Assembly (NCBI GenBank): GCA_013180625.2
Contig: SNVD02015047.1
Location: forward strand, 558,001-622,000
Length of the DNA: 64,000 nt
Reading direction: 5' to 3'
Source: Boswellia sacra
Lineage: Eukaryota > Streptophyta > Magnoliopsida > Sapindales > Burseraceae
Shown: in pieces, positions 38,064 to 49,619 of the stretch
Numbering within the stretch: the first letter of the stretch is position 1
Layout: every line of letters starts with the position of its first letter
Notes under the pieces: generated by a model
What the model was told of the DNA's origin: nothing
Database searches by the model: none
Seen by the model: only the letters and a program-made list of their open reading frames with translations
Translations under genes and position numbers: made by a program

Positions 38064-38770
38064 AGGAGATAGAGCCCCGCTGACATTGCTTGTATTTCTA
38101 CCTCGGCGCGGTTGAATATATATGGTTTCATTTTTAAGTCATTCCACTTCACGTCTTTGTGTCTCTAATGGACAATTCCAGCGTGTATTACTACGATAAA
38201 GAATAAGTCCATTTATATACACACACATTGACAGAGCCAGAAAGTCCAGCAATGAGGGGTAATTTCATAAACAATAAAATTTTAATGTAAATAATAATAT
38301 TTTGAATACTATGTAATCTTATGAACAGCAAAATTTAAAATTTTAAAATAAATAATAATATTTTAAATACTAAGTAATTTCATATCAAATTACTAAGTTG
38401 ATTATTTAATATTTTGAAAGTATGATATAGTATCTAATTTATCATATTATTGACTAAATTATTTATCGTTTGACCATTGATTCTTATTTAGTTATGTAAA
38501 TAAATTTAAAAAAAAACACTTTCCTATAGAGGAATAATCAACTTAATAATTTGACTAACTTTTACTCTATATATGGAATTATTTATTTAAAGAGGAATGA
38601 TTAATTTAATAATTTATTATGTAAATAAATAATAGTTGGCTTTTGAGTCATAAAAGTAAAATTTTCTAATATTGACAAATTTTTTTTAAATAATTCAATA
38701 AATCTAACAAAGTACAATTCTTAATTTATGATACAAACGAATAATAGGTGAGGCATATAAGATCCATGCT

Positions 38771-39303
38771 TATTTTATTTATATTATAACGAATCTCAAA
38801 TATTCAAAATCATTTGTAAATTTTTTTGTCCAAACCAATATATTTGCCCGTAGCATCCATTTATAATTTATAAGGCCCAGTTCTAACTTCTAAACTATAT
38901 ATTTTGTAGTATTATTCTTATATAATTTGTAATGTTATTATTATTTAACTCACTTAAACTTATGAATATTTAGGCGGCTGTTAATGTCCAATTCTATATG
39001 GTACCCGTAGCATCATGTTTATTTTATTTATATTATAACAAATCTTAAATATTCAAAATTATTTGTAAATTTTTTTGTCCAAACCAATATAAATGCCCGC
39101 AGCATCCATTTATAATTTGTAAGGCCCAGTTCTAACTTCTAAACTATATATTTTGTGGTATTATTCTTATATAATTCGTAATGTTATTATTATTTAACTC
39201 ACTTAAACTAATGAATATTTAGGCGGCTGTTAATGTTCAATTCTATATGGTACCCGTAGCATCATGTTTATTTTATTTATATTATAATAAATTTTAAATA
39301 TCA
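38771..39303. repeat. 249-bp tandem repeat, two copies plus a third partial
   Basis: The word TATTTTATTTATATTATAA starts at 38771, 39020 and 39269. Units share TTTTTTTGTCCAAACCAATAT, AGGCGGCTGTTAATGT and TATGGTACCCGTAGCATCAT with few differences. The third unit is cut after about 35 bp, just before the hAT-like element. Confidence 0.9.
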
Positions 39304-39331
39304 AAATCATGACTTATAATACATGGATGGA

Positions 39332-40242
39332 TAGGGGTGAGAACTTTCGACACGACCCACAAATCCGACACGATACGATAAGAAAATTAACAGGTTTGGG
39401 TTTGTTTTAATCGTGTTTGGGTCGTGTTCGGATTGAAAGTTTCAACCCATTTAATAATTAGGTCGTGATTGGGTTGAGGGATTACACCTGCAGATGATAT
39501 GAATCCATTTATAACACGATTAACACTAATAAAACATGACAACACGACTAATACGGATTAACACAATTATTTTTAAAATGACACAATTATAAATACAGAT
39601 TAATTTTAAAATTTATTATATGTTTATTATATATTTAAATTCAAGATTGTATTTTTATTGGTATTAATATTATATTATTAGTAATTTTGATATGTTCTTG
39701 AACTACCCTTAATTTCTTTTACATATTTTTTTATAGATTACTTAAAAGTTAAAAAGATGCAACGGATTTTTTGCTGAAGTTAAATTGCATTTTAATTTTA
39801 TGTGAAACTTGATATTTAATGAACTTTTTATTGTACTGAGGATGAATTTTGAATATTTGCTTATTATTATTTTTAATTTAAAAATACTAAAATAGGTTGA
39901 AAATTAAAATGCTTGATCGTGTTATAATTATGTTAGTTATTTAAACGTGTTGTAATCTTGTCTATAAAACGTGTCATAAACGTGTGTTAAATATTTAAAC
40001 GTGTCGTAATCATGTTAAACTTGTCATATTCGTGTCTAACACAAAAATAAGCCATTAATTATTCGTATTTGCATATTGTGTTGTGTCACCAGCAGATCAC
40101 CCTTTTAATAATCGGGTCGTATTCAAGTTAAGTCTCTTTAACACGAATAATAAATTGGTCGGGTTCGGGTTAGACTATTCTTTATTGTGTCATAGCTCAA
40201 CACGACATGAACACGATCCATGAACCCGAATTCCCACCCCTA
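39332..40242. mobile_element. hAT-like non-autonomous element
   Basis: The left end TAGGGGTGAGAACTTTCGAC and the reverse complement of the right end, TAGGGGTGGGAATTCGGGTT, are terminal inverted repeats. Subterminal zones repeat CGTGTT and GTCGTGTT words on both sides, typical of a widespread plant repeat type. The core is AT-rich with no transposase. A matching 8-bp duplication was not found, so the superfamily is tentative. Confidence 0.6.
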
Positions 40243-40696
40243 TATATGAAATATAAAAGATTGTATAAATAAAAATTATAATGTACAAAAAAATTGTATA
40301 AATAGAAACGATAACATACAATAATATTAATAATGGCAAATTGACAAGGTGAAAAAAAAAGTGATCTTTCAAGACTTCAACAATTTTAAACAAAATATAT
40401 TTGCTTAATATGATAAAAATCAATAAATAAAATATTGAGTGGAAAAGATTTTACCTTTGCATATATGAACTCCAATTCTTGTTTATGTAAGTCGATGCTG
40501 CGTGCTGGATTCCTGAACTTGATGAAGCGAAGAGTGCCCCTTCAAGTGAAGTGAAGAAAGGGAACGAAGATACATAGTTACTTCTGCCGTGCAAATGGAT
40601 GGGAAACAAAAGGTAAAAGCAAGATTTTTAAATAATTAAATTTGCTGAGTGGAAGGAAATAATAAAAAGAGAAAATTGAAAAAATAGATAAAATTA

Positions 40697-41487
40697 GAAG
40701 CCTTAAAAAAAATTTAGACATATCCTGAAAAATTTTCATACTATAGACACTTTCTTGAAAAAATGACTAAAATATCATTTGAAACTCAAACTTAAAAAAA
40801 AAAGACGCGTTTCGTCATGACGAAGAGGATACTCGACATGTCGAGTCATGTCGGATGTGTCAACCGACACTCGACATCATCGTCGGTGTTCATTCGACAC
40901 TAGACATAACGTATCAAGTCTTGTTGGATGCACGGACCAACACTTGACATAACGTTATATCGAGTGTCGGTCCGTGCATCCGACAAGACTCGACACGTTA
41001 CGTCTAGTGTCAAGTGAACACCGACGATGATGTCGAGTGTCAGTTAAAGCATTCGATGGGACTCGACATGTCGAGTGTTTCATTCATCACGACGAAACAC
41101 GTTGATTTTCACTATTTTTATCAAACCAAAAAATAAACTAAATAACACTTCATTTAGCCCCACAAACACAGAAAAATACAAAATACAAATCCAAACTCAA
41201 ATCCTAAAATTCAAAATCCCTAATATCTATCCTAAATCCCCAAACACAGAATAAGTTTCTCGTTCCTCTTGCTGCGTTTCGAACTGCGTTTTCGACAGTG
41301 TCGAGGGGTATTGAAAGCTGGACAACAACAGACGGTTATGAAAATAGGAAGAGGTAAGTGAAGGAAAGAGGTAAATAAAGAATTTAAGAATAAATTGAAT
41401 TTCAAAGGGTATTTGAGTCTTTTTATCAAGAAAGTGTCTATGGCATAAAAATTTTTTAGGATGTGTCTAAATTTTATTAAGGGCCCC
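40697..41487. mobile_element. foldback-type element with long inverted repeats
   Basis: The left end GAAGCCTTAAAAAAAATTTA and the reverse complement of the right end, GGGGCCCTTAATAAAATTTA, continue into matching GACACATCCT and ATAGACACTTTCTTGA blocks, giving inverted repeats of about 85 bp. A large palindrome (40805-41102) fills the left half. No coding frame of note and no clear target duplication. Confidence 0.65.
40805..41102. repeat. 300-bp imperfect palindrome centred at 40953/40954
   Basis: Two arms of about 149 bp meet at AACGTT with no loop. Arm landmarks pair across the centre: CGACATCATCGTCGGTGTTC (left) with GAACACCGACGATGATGTCG (right), and GCACGGACC with GGTCCGTGC. Short words such as CTCGACATGTCGAG are themselves palindromic. 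The arms are much richer in CG dinucleotides than the flanks. A transcript would fold into one long hairpin. Confidence 0.9.
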
Positions 41488-41614
41488 TAATTATGTTCAT
41501 TTTTTCAATTTTTTCTAATAAAAAGGGGTCAACATTAATTCAATTTTGTAATTTTAAAATATAGGAGAGACAAAACAGATATTACATATTTAAAAAAATT
41601 TCAAGTCCAGATAC

Positions 41615-43130
41615 ATATTATAATGCTGAAACTTATCTAGTTGCTATTGATATATATCTAATGGGCTCTCAAACCAATCTGGCCCAACAGTTAGAACATA
41701 ATCCAATGAGAAATAGAGTAAATCAATCTTATGGGCTGGTTCATCTACGACTACAATGAAATGGGCAAATAAATCTAACATTCTTTGACTAATGTTCATG
41801 TTTAATACACTGGTCGATTTCAGAGGTTATGGACAAGTGTCCTGCTGTGCGTTGGAAATACTACCTTTCCCAATGTTTTAGTCTTCTAAAATCCGGGGAC
41901 AGAAAGGGAAAGAAAAATTATTGAATTTCTCAAACTGTTTGAGCAAATTTTCCTGTATTTTCTTTCCTTTGGTATGACATTCTGTGTAAAATTGAACATA
42001 TAGTTCTCTGGAGAACCCGTTCTGGCTCTAGAATCTCGTTATTATTAGATTTGTTGATTCTGACAAGCAACGTCTGCAAAGAGGATTAGAGAGTGGTTAT
42101 AGGCTCTATAAAATTAACTTTATTAAGCTATGCTAGCTAGGTTAAATATATTTTTTACTTGTTCAATCTGGTTGCATCAATTTATAATGGACTCCCAAGA
42201 AATTATCTGTCCCCTTTGAATCTCTGCTTGAGTTTCAATTTCGTACAAGTTACAATAACAATCCATGAATTTGGTACTATCATAGCTTATGTTTATAACA
42301 ATTTGTCTACATTCTCACATGTGCTGCTGCTACATATTTGGATAGCAATTTTTTTCTTTTTTCAAATTTGTTCTTCTACCATATGCAATATGGTAAATTT
42401 GCCCTCATGACTAAGTGTAAGCTAAATGTCTATAACTTGGCTGTTTCAGGGTTGTGAGAGAATATAATTAACTAATATACAAAATGACACTGCCATTTGA
42501 CAGTATAGTAGTTTTTCCACTTGAAAAATGAAAACTTTAGATACTATTAAAATCTTACTAATTTGACACAGCTGCAACAGCTCTACACATGCCACCGCAA
42601 TGCATGGGCTGTTGGATTGCTGTAATATGAGGCCATGTCAAGTTGCCAAACAATGGCAACAATTTGTTATTATTATAGTTCTTATACTATCACACTCGAG
42701 TAGTCTCATTTCAGGCACGATTTGCAGTCAAGGAAGAAGCTGAACTATGGTTAGACCACACAAAAACTCTCCAAAAAGGTCTCTGTTTGCGCTTTGGATT
42801 TTGATTTGTAAACCCTGTTTCTGATCTATTCAGCATTTCCCACATCACCTGAACATCTTGATATTCACAAGTTTGTACATCATCATGAAGTTTCAACAGC
42901 CCTGCGCCTGCAAAAAAGCAACACCGTCAAGAGGAACCTAGTCAGCAACTCCCTCTACACAGTAAAAACATCACCCAAATTGCCTCATATTCAGAGTAAT
43001 ATGGAAAACATTCTATCAATTTCAAGAATATCCATCACTCTGTCTTAAATAGTTAGAAATAAAAATTTTACTATTTGAGTCAACTTCCCATAAGTAAGAA
43101 ATAATATTCTTAGAACTTCCAAAAATTAGA
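41615..43130. repeat. block P remnant plus block S, copy 2
   Basis: The first 280 bp (AACTTATCTAGTTGCT, then GGGCTCTCAAACCAATCTGG) correspond to pieces of block P with the middle deleted. From about 41925 it follows block S as at 36.36-37.48 kb. At 43.13-43.59 kb the similarity breaks before a truncated peptide gene. Confidence 0.75.
42711..42907 (-). pseudogene. terminal exon of an unidentified minus-strand gene, copy B
   Basis: The best-kept of three copies. After the acceptor TTTGCAG (minus strand, ending at 42908) the frame reads GAGLLKLHDDVQTCEYQDVQ, VMWEMLNRSETGFTNQNPKR, KQRPFWRVFVWSNHSSASSL and TANRA, then stop. Trp/Met and Lys/Arg positions are conserved with copy A. No upstream exons were recognised, so it is probably an orphan exon; the family is not identified. 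Confidence 0.5.
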
Positions 43131-43444
43131 AATACTAAGGTGATACCCTGATCAAAGGAAGTGAAATTTATATTTGATATTTATGAAACAATATGCAACA
43201 TTTGTTCTTTTGAGTTTAGCATTAAGTGTCTGATGCCATCACAAGTGGTCCAGATGCCGAAGACAGCAGTGGACCATAACATCTTTAGTTTATGTCTGTA
43301 CAAAATTTGTAATTAAGAAATTTAAGTGGATGTTACTATCAAACCATCACTATATTAACTTAAGCATAAACTTTACACTAAAAATTGAAGTTGATCCTAT
43401 CCCAGAACATCACCTTTCGGTGAAGCATTGCAATCCCAAACCAA

Positions 43445-43496
43445 ATTATTATTATTATTATTATTGTTGTTGTTGTTGTTGTTTTTTTTTTTTTTT
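43445..43496. repeat. (ATT)n(GTT)nTn microsatellite
   Basis: Adjacent ATT, GTT and T runs over about 50 bp, just upstream of the truncated peptide gene. Confidence 0.95.
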
Positions 43497-43596
43497 AGTG
43501 TTTCATTTTCCTTTCCCACCTTTGTATCATCAGGGTAGTCCAATAAACAAGGAAGTTATATTCCTTTAGTGGATTCAAGGTCAGACTGCAGTATTT

Positions 43597-43890
43597 GACA
43601 CCGCTAGTATTTCTACCCGGTGAGGTTGAATATATAGTAAATTTTATGTTGTTCGACTTCATGTCTATATGTTAGTCAAATTTGTCAACATTGGACAATT
43701 GTAGTGTGTTTAGCCAACTCTTGTATTCGAGGCTCCTACTTGGCTTCACATTACTATTATTACGTTAAGAATAAGTCCATATTTATACATGCAACTGCGT
43801 GCATGGTTTATCCATGTTTTAGTACTCTATTATATCCAGTACTCGATTTATTGATTCTGTGTTAAAATTTCTAGCATTCCTCTTTTGTTC
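43597..43890 (+). pseudogene. 3' remnant of a fifth peptide gene
   Basis: Starts GACACCGCTAGTATTTCTAC and matches the 3' untranslated sequence of peptide gene 3 (from about 49229) nearly base for base to 43890. The coding region and promoter are gone; unrelated sequence precedes the break. An insertion (43891-44620) separates it from the following block P. It shows that the array once had at least five members. Confidence 0.8.
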
Positions 43891-44620
43891 TACAAATGGG
43901 TCACCATATATGGAGTAAGTATCCAGCCCAAAAAACTAGTCTATTAGGTGGAGGAACTCCTCCTTTATATAAGCCCTATGACTTCCCCTTAATCAATCAA
44001 TGTGGAACTCCCAATGAGGATTATCGAAATGGAGACTCCACATCTACAATAATCCCCCTCCTCAATCAATGTGGGACTCCCAATGAGGATTATTCAAATG
44101 GGGACTCCATATCTACAATAATCCCCCTCCTCAGACAAGGCCCTGGCGGGTGTGCGACGCCGCCCTTTTCTGAACCAACGATAATCCTCTACAAAGACAA
44201 GGCCCTGGTGGGCTGAGCACCATCCTTGTTTGAACCAAACGAGTCCACATTGCTGTCTTAATCCCCCTCCTCAGACAATGCCCTAGCGGATGTGCGACGC
44301 CATCCTTGTCTAAACCAACGATAATCCTCCACAAAGACAAGGCCTCGGTGGGTTGAGTCACCATCTTTGTCTGAACCAAACAAGTCCACATTGCTGTCTT
44401 GGGTTGGCTATGATACCACTTGTTATGGACCGCTTCCGCTGCGCAATAATAATTTTCAACAAATGGGCCATCATATATGGAGTATGTATCCAGCCCAAAA
44501 GACTAGTCTATTAGGTGGAGGAACTCCTCTCATATATAAGCCCCATGACCTTCTCTTAACCAATCAATGTGGGACTCCCAATGAAGATTATTCAAATGGG
44601 GACTCCACATCTACAACAAT
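43891..44620. mobile_element. LTR-derived repetitive insertion with internal direct repeats
   Basis: Absent from the paralogous site after gene 3 (between about 49508 and 49535). It contains two related blocks, 43893-44120 and 44459-44620 (CCAGCCCAAAA, TATTAGGTGGAGGAACTCCT, GGGACTCCCAATGA), and between them a duplicated stretch at 44113-44256 and 44265-44397 (CCCCTCCTCAGACAA, AAGTCCACATTGCTGTCTT). A TGTTATGGACCGCTTCCGCT sequence at 44422 and TGATACCACTTG look like LTR borders. It is probably a rearranged LTR fragment, not intact. Confidence 0.5.
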
Positions 44621-44639
44621 AATGTCAACAAAAAAGTAG

Positions 44640-45890
44640 AATTTAATTGACGTTCTCCAACTGTATATGAACTAGAAATTACATTATAACCAATGGAACC
44701 AATTGATAATCAGATATTGAAATCCCCTAAAATTATCTAATGAAAATTAATAACCATAAATGACATTATAACCAAGTCTGCATTATATATTATAAATGAA
44801 CGCATAATTTATAAATGAACACATTATAACCATATTTATATCATTATTTCCTCAACATTGGGTGAACTTTGCTGTTGGTCTACATTGTTTAATCCTCGTA
44901 TCTACTATTAAACTTTTACAGTCCTTGTCTTCTTCTTGTAAATGAACCAGCAGCCAGTTTCAAGTAAGACAATTCTGTTTGCTTTGACAATCAATCTTCG
45001 AATTGCTTAAAAAACTACCAAAAAATTTCTTCAATAGTACATCAGCTCAATAAACTTTATAAAAATAATTTAAGATCTTGTATAACCCTCTACTATAATT
45101 TTTTTTTTTAACATAATGTTAGACAAGATACTTCTTAAATATATGAGATCAAATACCAAGAGAAGACCAACATCAAATCAGTGTAACTATCAACAATAAC
45201 TAAAGCACTACTTATTATGAATTGTTGGTTAAATAGGATAGATATGTAATGCCAGTAGTGAGTAGACCATTTGCAAACACTTCTACATATTCACTATTAA
45301 AAGTAAAATTAATTAATTATGATAATATTAGTTACTAACGTTAGAAAATGAACGCTGGCCTCCAAAAAAGCTCATTAATTAATGATGCAGAAACTTAGCT
45401 TTGATAGGAAACTAGTAGGCTTTTGTACCAAATGCTATAATATTTGAAATCTAAATTTTGTTAACTAAAACACCAAATATCCATCCATGAAAACCATCAT
45501 TATATTAATTTCAACCCCATAACATCTATTATAAACTAAAATAAATACATGCCATATGTATGCTTGAGCTATCCTCTTGACCAAAACTGTCAACGAAGAA
45601 AAGCTGAAAAAATTCAAAGGTTAGAGGAAGCAAGTACAAGTACGCAGCTAGACCCCTCTGTAATTTCAGCAACAAAGAGTTTCAAGTCTCACAAATGCGT
45701 TTCCACTGGACACACACAAGTGGTAGGAGATTATCTGTAAATGGGCTACCAAACGAATCTGGCCTTAAAAGTCCAAAACATAACTCAACGAGAAATCTAG
45801 TAAATTAATATAATGGGCTAGTTAATCTACAATAAAATGGGTTAGACTTTTAAAGCTGTTGCATAAATAAGAAAGAATTGTTTTATTTTA
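44640..45890. repeat. duplicated block P, copy after the gene remnant
   Basis: Collinear with 34580-35870 and 49620-51440. At 45720 it has the unoccupied target CAAGTGGT of the hAT element found at 50683, so it documents the state before that insertion. Confidence 0.8.
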
Positions 45891-48680
45891 CTCACACTTT
45901 CTAATTATTCAATCCTTATTTCTAAATTTACTTTATTAAAAATTGGGCATTTACGTTTTCATAAGATTTGATCTACTTTAAGAAAATCACGCGTTTGGGT
46001 TATATCTTGGAGATGAAAAAAGGCGAGGCCACTGATGGGTCGGCCCGGCCTGGACCACAATTTGGTCTGGGCTATCTACTACAGTGAAATTTGGGCCTAT
46101 GTCTGATTTGTAGGAGGCTCAGGCAAAGCCACATGTATTAGCCGTAGGATGACCTGCTAGGCCTCTATGGGCCTTTTTTAAGTTACATTAGATCAATCGT
46201 TTAAAAGAATTACAATAAATAAAACTCTTCATTCAACTACATTAAATCAATCATCTTTTTAAAAAATACGTTAAATCAATCTTTTTTAATTACATTCAAT
46301 CATTTTTTATAATTACATTAAATAATAACTATTCATTCAATTAAGTTTTTAGCCCTTTATGATTTCATGTTCATTCAATCAAAACGTTCAAAAACTTATA
46401 CTAACATAAAAATAAATTTTTTTATTTTTCAAATTATTGTTAATTTTTGTCTCTTAAGTATGTTGTAATTAAAATAAATTAAAAATTAATGAAATTATAA
46501 AAAATAAAAAATTTAAGAATCATAAAAAATGTAGAAATATAGTATTTTTAAAATAGAAGTTTACTATTGTATTAGTTCTATTATTAATCCCATTAAAATT
46601 TTCTTTAGCAATTACAATTAATAAAAGTTCTATTATAGAAATAAATGTTGCCTTATAAATATTTAGTAATTAAAATTAATTAATAAATTATTGGAATTAC
46701 CTCTTCAATTGCTATTTTTGCCTAAAAACCCTTTTGTGAAATAGTACTGAAAATCGACGCATTAAAGAGTTAGCTTAAGGGTATGTTTGTTATATTCATA
46801 TTTTCCCTATAATCAACGATAATGAGGGAGAAAGAAATAAGGGTAAAGAATGTATATATGCACCAAATTAATTAATCTGAAAAATAATAATTAATTAGGA
46901 TGCATAAGTAATGAAATTTAATTTTAGAACAACACGTTAGTTATGATAAAAAAAATTGGTTTTAAGAAGTCTGATTTAGGAATAATATCATATTCAAGAA
47001 CACATCCTAAATATGAAACCAATATTAACCGTTAATATGTAACAATATCTAACTAGTCTTATATATATTATATTTGTTTAATTTGATATTTAATTTTATC
47101 TATAATATTAGGTCAACCACTTTTACGGCTAATTTTCCCCCTAGTGTTTCTGATGCCATTACTTCCTTTCCATCATTTCATAAATAATCAGCCATCTCTA
47201 CCATCATTCAATTTCATCATTGTTAACCAAAAAAGAAAAAAATAGAGATCAATATTTTTTTAAAGTTATGAAATAATTAAACAGAGATAAAAAGTGAAAA
47301 AATTACCAAATTATCATATTTTAGGTAAGATTAAGCTATTTATAACTTGAATTTGACTTAATAAATTCTTGACAATAATCGATGACGGTTTGTTTATTAC
47401 AGCGTAACAGTTGTGAATTTGATAAGCTGTGAACAAAAATATATAATTACTTTCCAATTTCTCTCAATTATAGTGAAATGAAAATATAATAGATCCATCG
47501 TATTAAAGCTAATAATGTGATACACTTAATAATCATAATTTGTCTTGTTGGTATCACTTCTTTGATGCCTGGGAGAATTTTATTTTATGGGGTCAAATTA
47601 TAATAACATCTTACCATCCACTAAATTTAAAACAATAGATGTACTTTAGATTTTCACTTGATAAGACTCAAAGGTCATTCGTGAATTTTAAATATTAATT
47701 TAAATAAAAGAAATTAAGTTGTAATAACTTAGCCCTTTGGTCAAACTTTATTGTTTGCTTGTTTGTTTTATTTCATTTTAGATAATGTTTTCGGCACAAT
47801 TTATCGTATTAGAGAAAATTAACGGTGAGATTGATAATTAGCATATCTTAAAACTCAAAGATTAATTAAAATAAGCACCAGCAACCTACTGCCCACGTCC
47901 CTCCTCACTCAATTCACACGCTGTCACTTTATAGCAACCATACAATAGATTGTTTATATATTTTATTCTTTTTAATTATATATTTAACCCTGTCACAACC
48001 CAATTCAAAACCCTACCTCTTTACTTAAAAACTCCTTAAAATTTAGGAACACCATTATTTGATGGGTAATATAATTGAAATGAAATAAATTTATCATAAA
48101 ATAAAATAAAAATATGTAAACACATAAGTATAATACGAAATAATTAGTATAGGAGCACGATACGTACAAAGCTCCGAACGAAGAAACTCAGCTTTGATAG
48201 TTTGATACGAAAACACCAAAGGCTGTCATATTTGAAATCTAAATTTTGTCAACCAAAACACCAAATATTTTACACTAATTTCAACAATAGAACATCTATT
48301 ATATATAACCTAAAATAAATATATGTTATTTGTATGCTTGAGCTGTCCTCTTCGCCAAAACTGTCAATGAACAAAATCTCGTCACCAAAATAAATACACG
48401 AATTGGTTTTTTAATCATTATTCATCTTATTACTAAGGTTTGATCGATAATTTGATCATATAATCGTTTTAGTTTTGAAATTATTCAAAGAAAAAGAAGA
48501 AAGCATTACTTTAGAATTTTAACATTTTATTTTCACATATTGTAGAAGCTTTTTTTTTAAGATAGATTTAATTAGGTAGTATAAGATCAATACAATAATA
48601 ATAAATTTTCAATCTTACCAAAATCACTCAACAAGGTCCTCGTCCATTCAAAATATTGTAAAGCATTTAATAATGAATTT

Positions 48681-48957
48681 TAACATCATGTGATATGCTA
48701 CTCGATCGGAGCATTAAATTGAGTGGCTCCCAACCATGCCGTATCAGCGTGCGGCCATCATCACTTATTTTCTCTAAAACAGCAGTTGTCAATGGTGAGG
48801 AAGATCTATAGAGACTTTCTTAAACAAGAAAAACTAACAGTATAAGAATGGTGGGAAATGACAAGTCTTTACATTGTGCAATAAACAACAGAGAAATAGA
48901 TTGAAGATATACACTAAGTTGTTGCAACCAAAGAGCTTGCTAGAGGTATATATCGAA
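48681..48957 (+). promoter_or_regulatory. conserved upstream region of peptide gene 3
   Basis: CATGTG at 48687-48692 (271 bp before the ATG, the same spacing as gene 1) and GTCAA at 48788-48792. The region belongs to the gene 1 type. Confidence 0.5.
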
Positions 48958-49212
48958 ATGGAGGGAGTTACAAAGGTTTTGCTTATCCTCTCCATCTTTC
49001 TGGTGGGCTTGTCATTGGACGTTGAGGGCCATGCAAATGCAAAGAGAAGCAAAGGGTCACATTATAATATCTGTTTACCTGGGGCCAAATGCGGTGATAC
49101 CACAAAGATCAAGCCTAGTCCAACTCCTGCTACTCCTAGTGTTCCATCTACACCTAGTACTCCAACTGGCGCGGGTGGTTCTTCTGCAGAAGGCTCGACA
49201 CCAGCCGCTTGA
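48958..49212 (+). CDS. small secreted peptide precursor, family copy 3
   Basis: The longest copy, 84 residues. Signal peptide MEGVTKVLLILSIFLVGLSL plus DVEG, then an expanded basic/polar stretch HANAKRSKGSHYNI, CLPGAKC, GDTTKIKPSPTPATPSVPST and PSTPTGAGGSSAEG, ending STPAA. The stretch after the cleavage site is 4-8 residues longer than in the other copies. An in-frame upstream ATG at 48874 exists (and its equivalent at 60693 in copy 4), but genes 1 and 2 lack it and the intervening residues are not signal-like, so 48958 is preferred. The 3' untranslated part matches the remnant at 43597. Confidence 0.75.
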   Translation: MEGVTKVLLILSIFLVGLSLDVEGHANAKRSKGSHYNICLPGAKCGDTTKIKPSPTPATPSVPSTPSTPTGAGGSSAEGSTPAA

Positions 49213-49619
49213 AGGAGATAGAGCCCCCCTGACACCGCTAGTATTTCTACCCGGTGAGGTTGAATATATAGTAAATTTTGTGTTGTTCGACTTCATGTCT
49301 ATGTGTTAGTCAAATTTGTCTCTATTGGACAATTGTAGTGTGTTTAGCCAACTCTTGTATTCGGGTCTCCTACTTGTCTTCACATTACTATTATTACGTT
49401 AAGAATAAGTCCATATTTATACATGCAACTACGTGCATGGTCTATCCATGTTTTACTACTCGATTTATTGATTCTGTGTTAAAATTTCTAGCATTCCTCT
49501 TCTGTTCTTTTTCTCCCCAATTTCTTATATATATAATGTCAACAGAAAAGTAGAATTTAATTGACGTTCTCCAACTATATATGATGTTGAAACTTATTTA
49601 GTTGCTCTTGATATATATC

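Larger units (their letters stand above)
38231..41614. other. transposon-rich spacer after peptide gene 2
   Basis: Similarity to the other array units stops near 38231 and resumes near 41615 with a remnant of block P. The interval holds a 249-bp tandem repeat, a hAT-like element and a palindrome-containing foldback element, each listed separately. The remainder (38231-38770) is AT-rich and non-coding. Confidence 0.6.
45938..49550. repeat. duplicated block U plus gene 3 (partner 30777-34440)
   Basis: See the partner entry. Differences include small gaps (a 5-bp extra AATTT near 46919) and scattered substitutions. Apart from the peptide gene it has no recognisable coding sequence. Confidence 0.85.

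Noticed and set aside
48874..48957. 28-residue N-terminal extension of peptide genes 3 and 4 from an upstream ATG
   Set aside because: Genes 1 and 2 have no such ATG in frame, the extension is not signal-like, and it would hide the signal peptide; it was treated as leader sequence.
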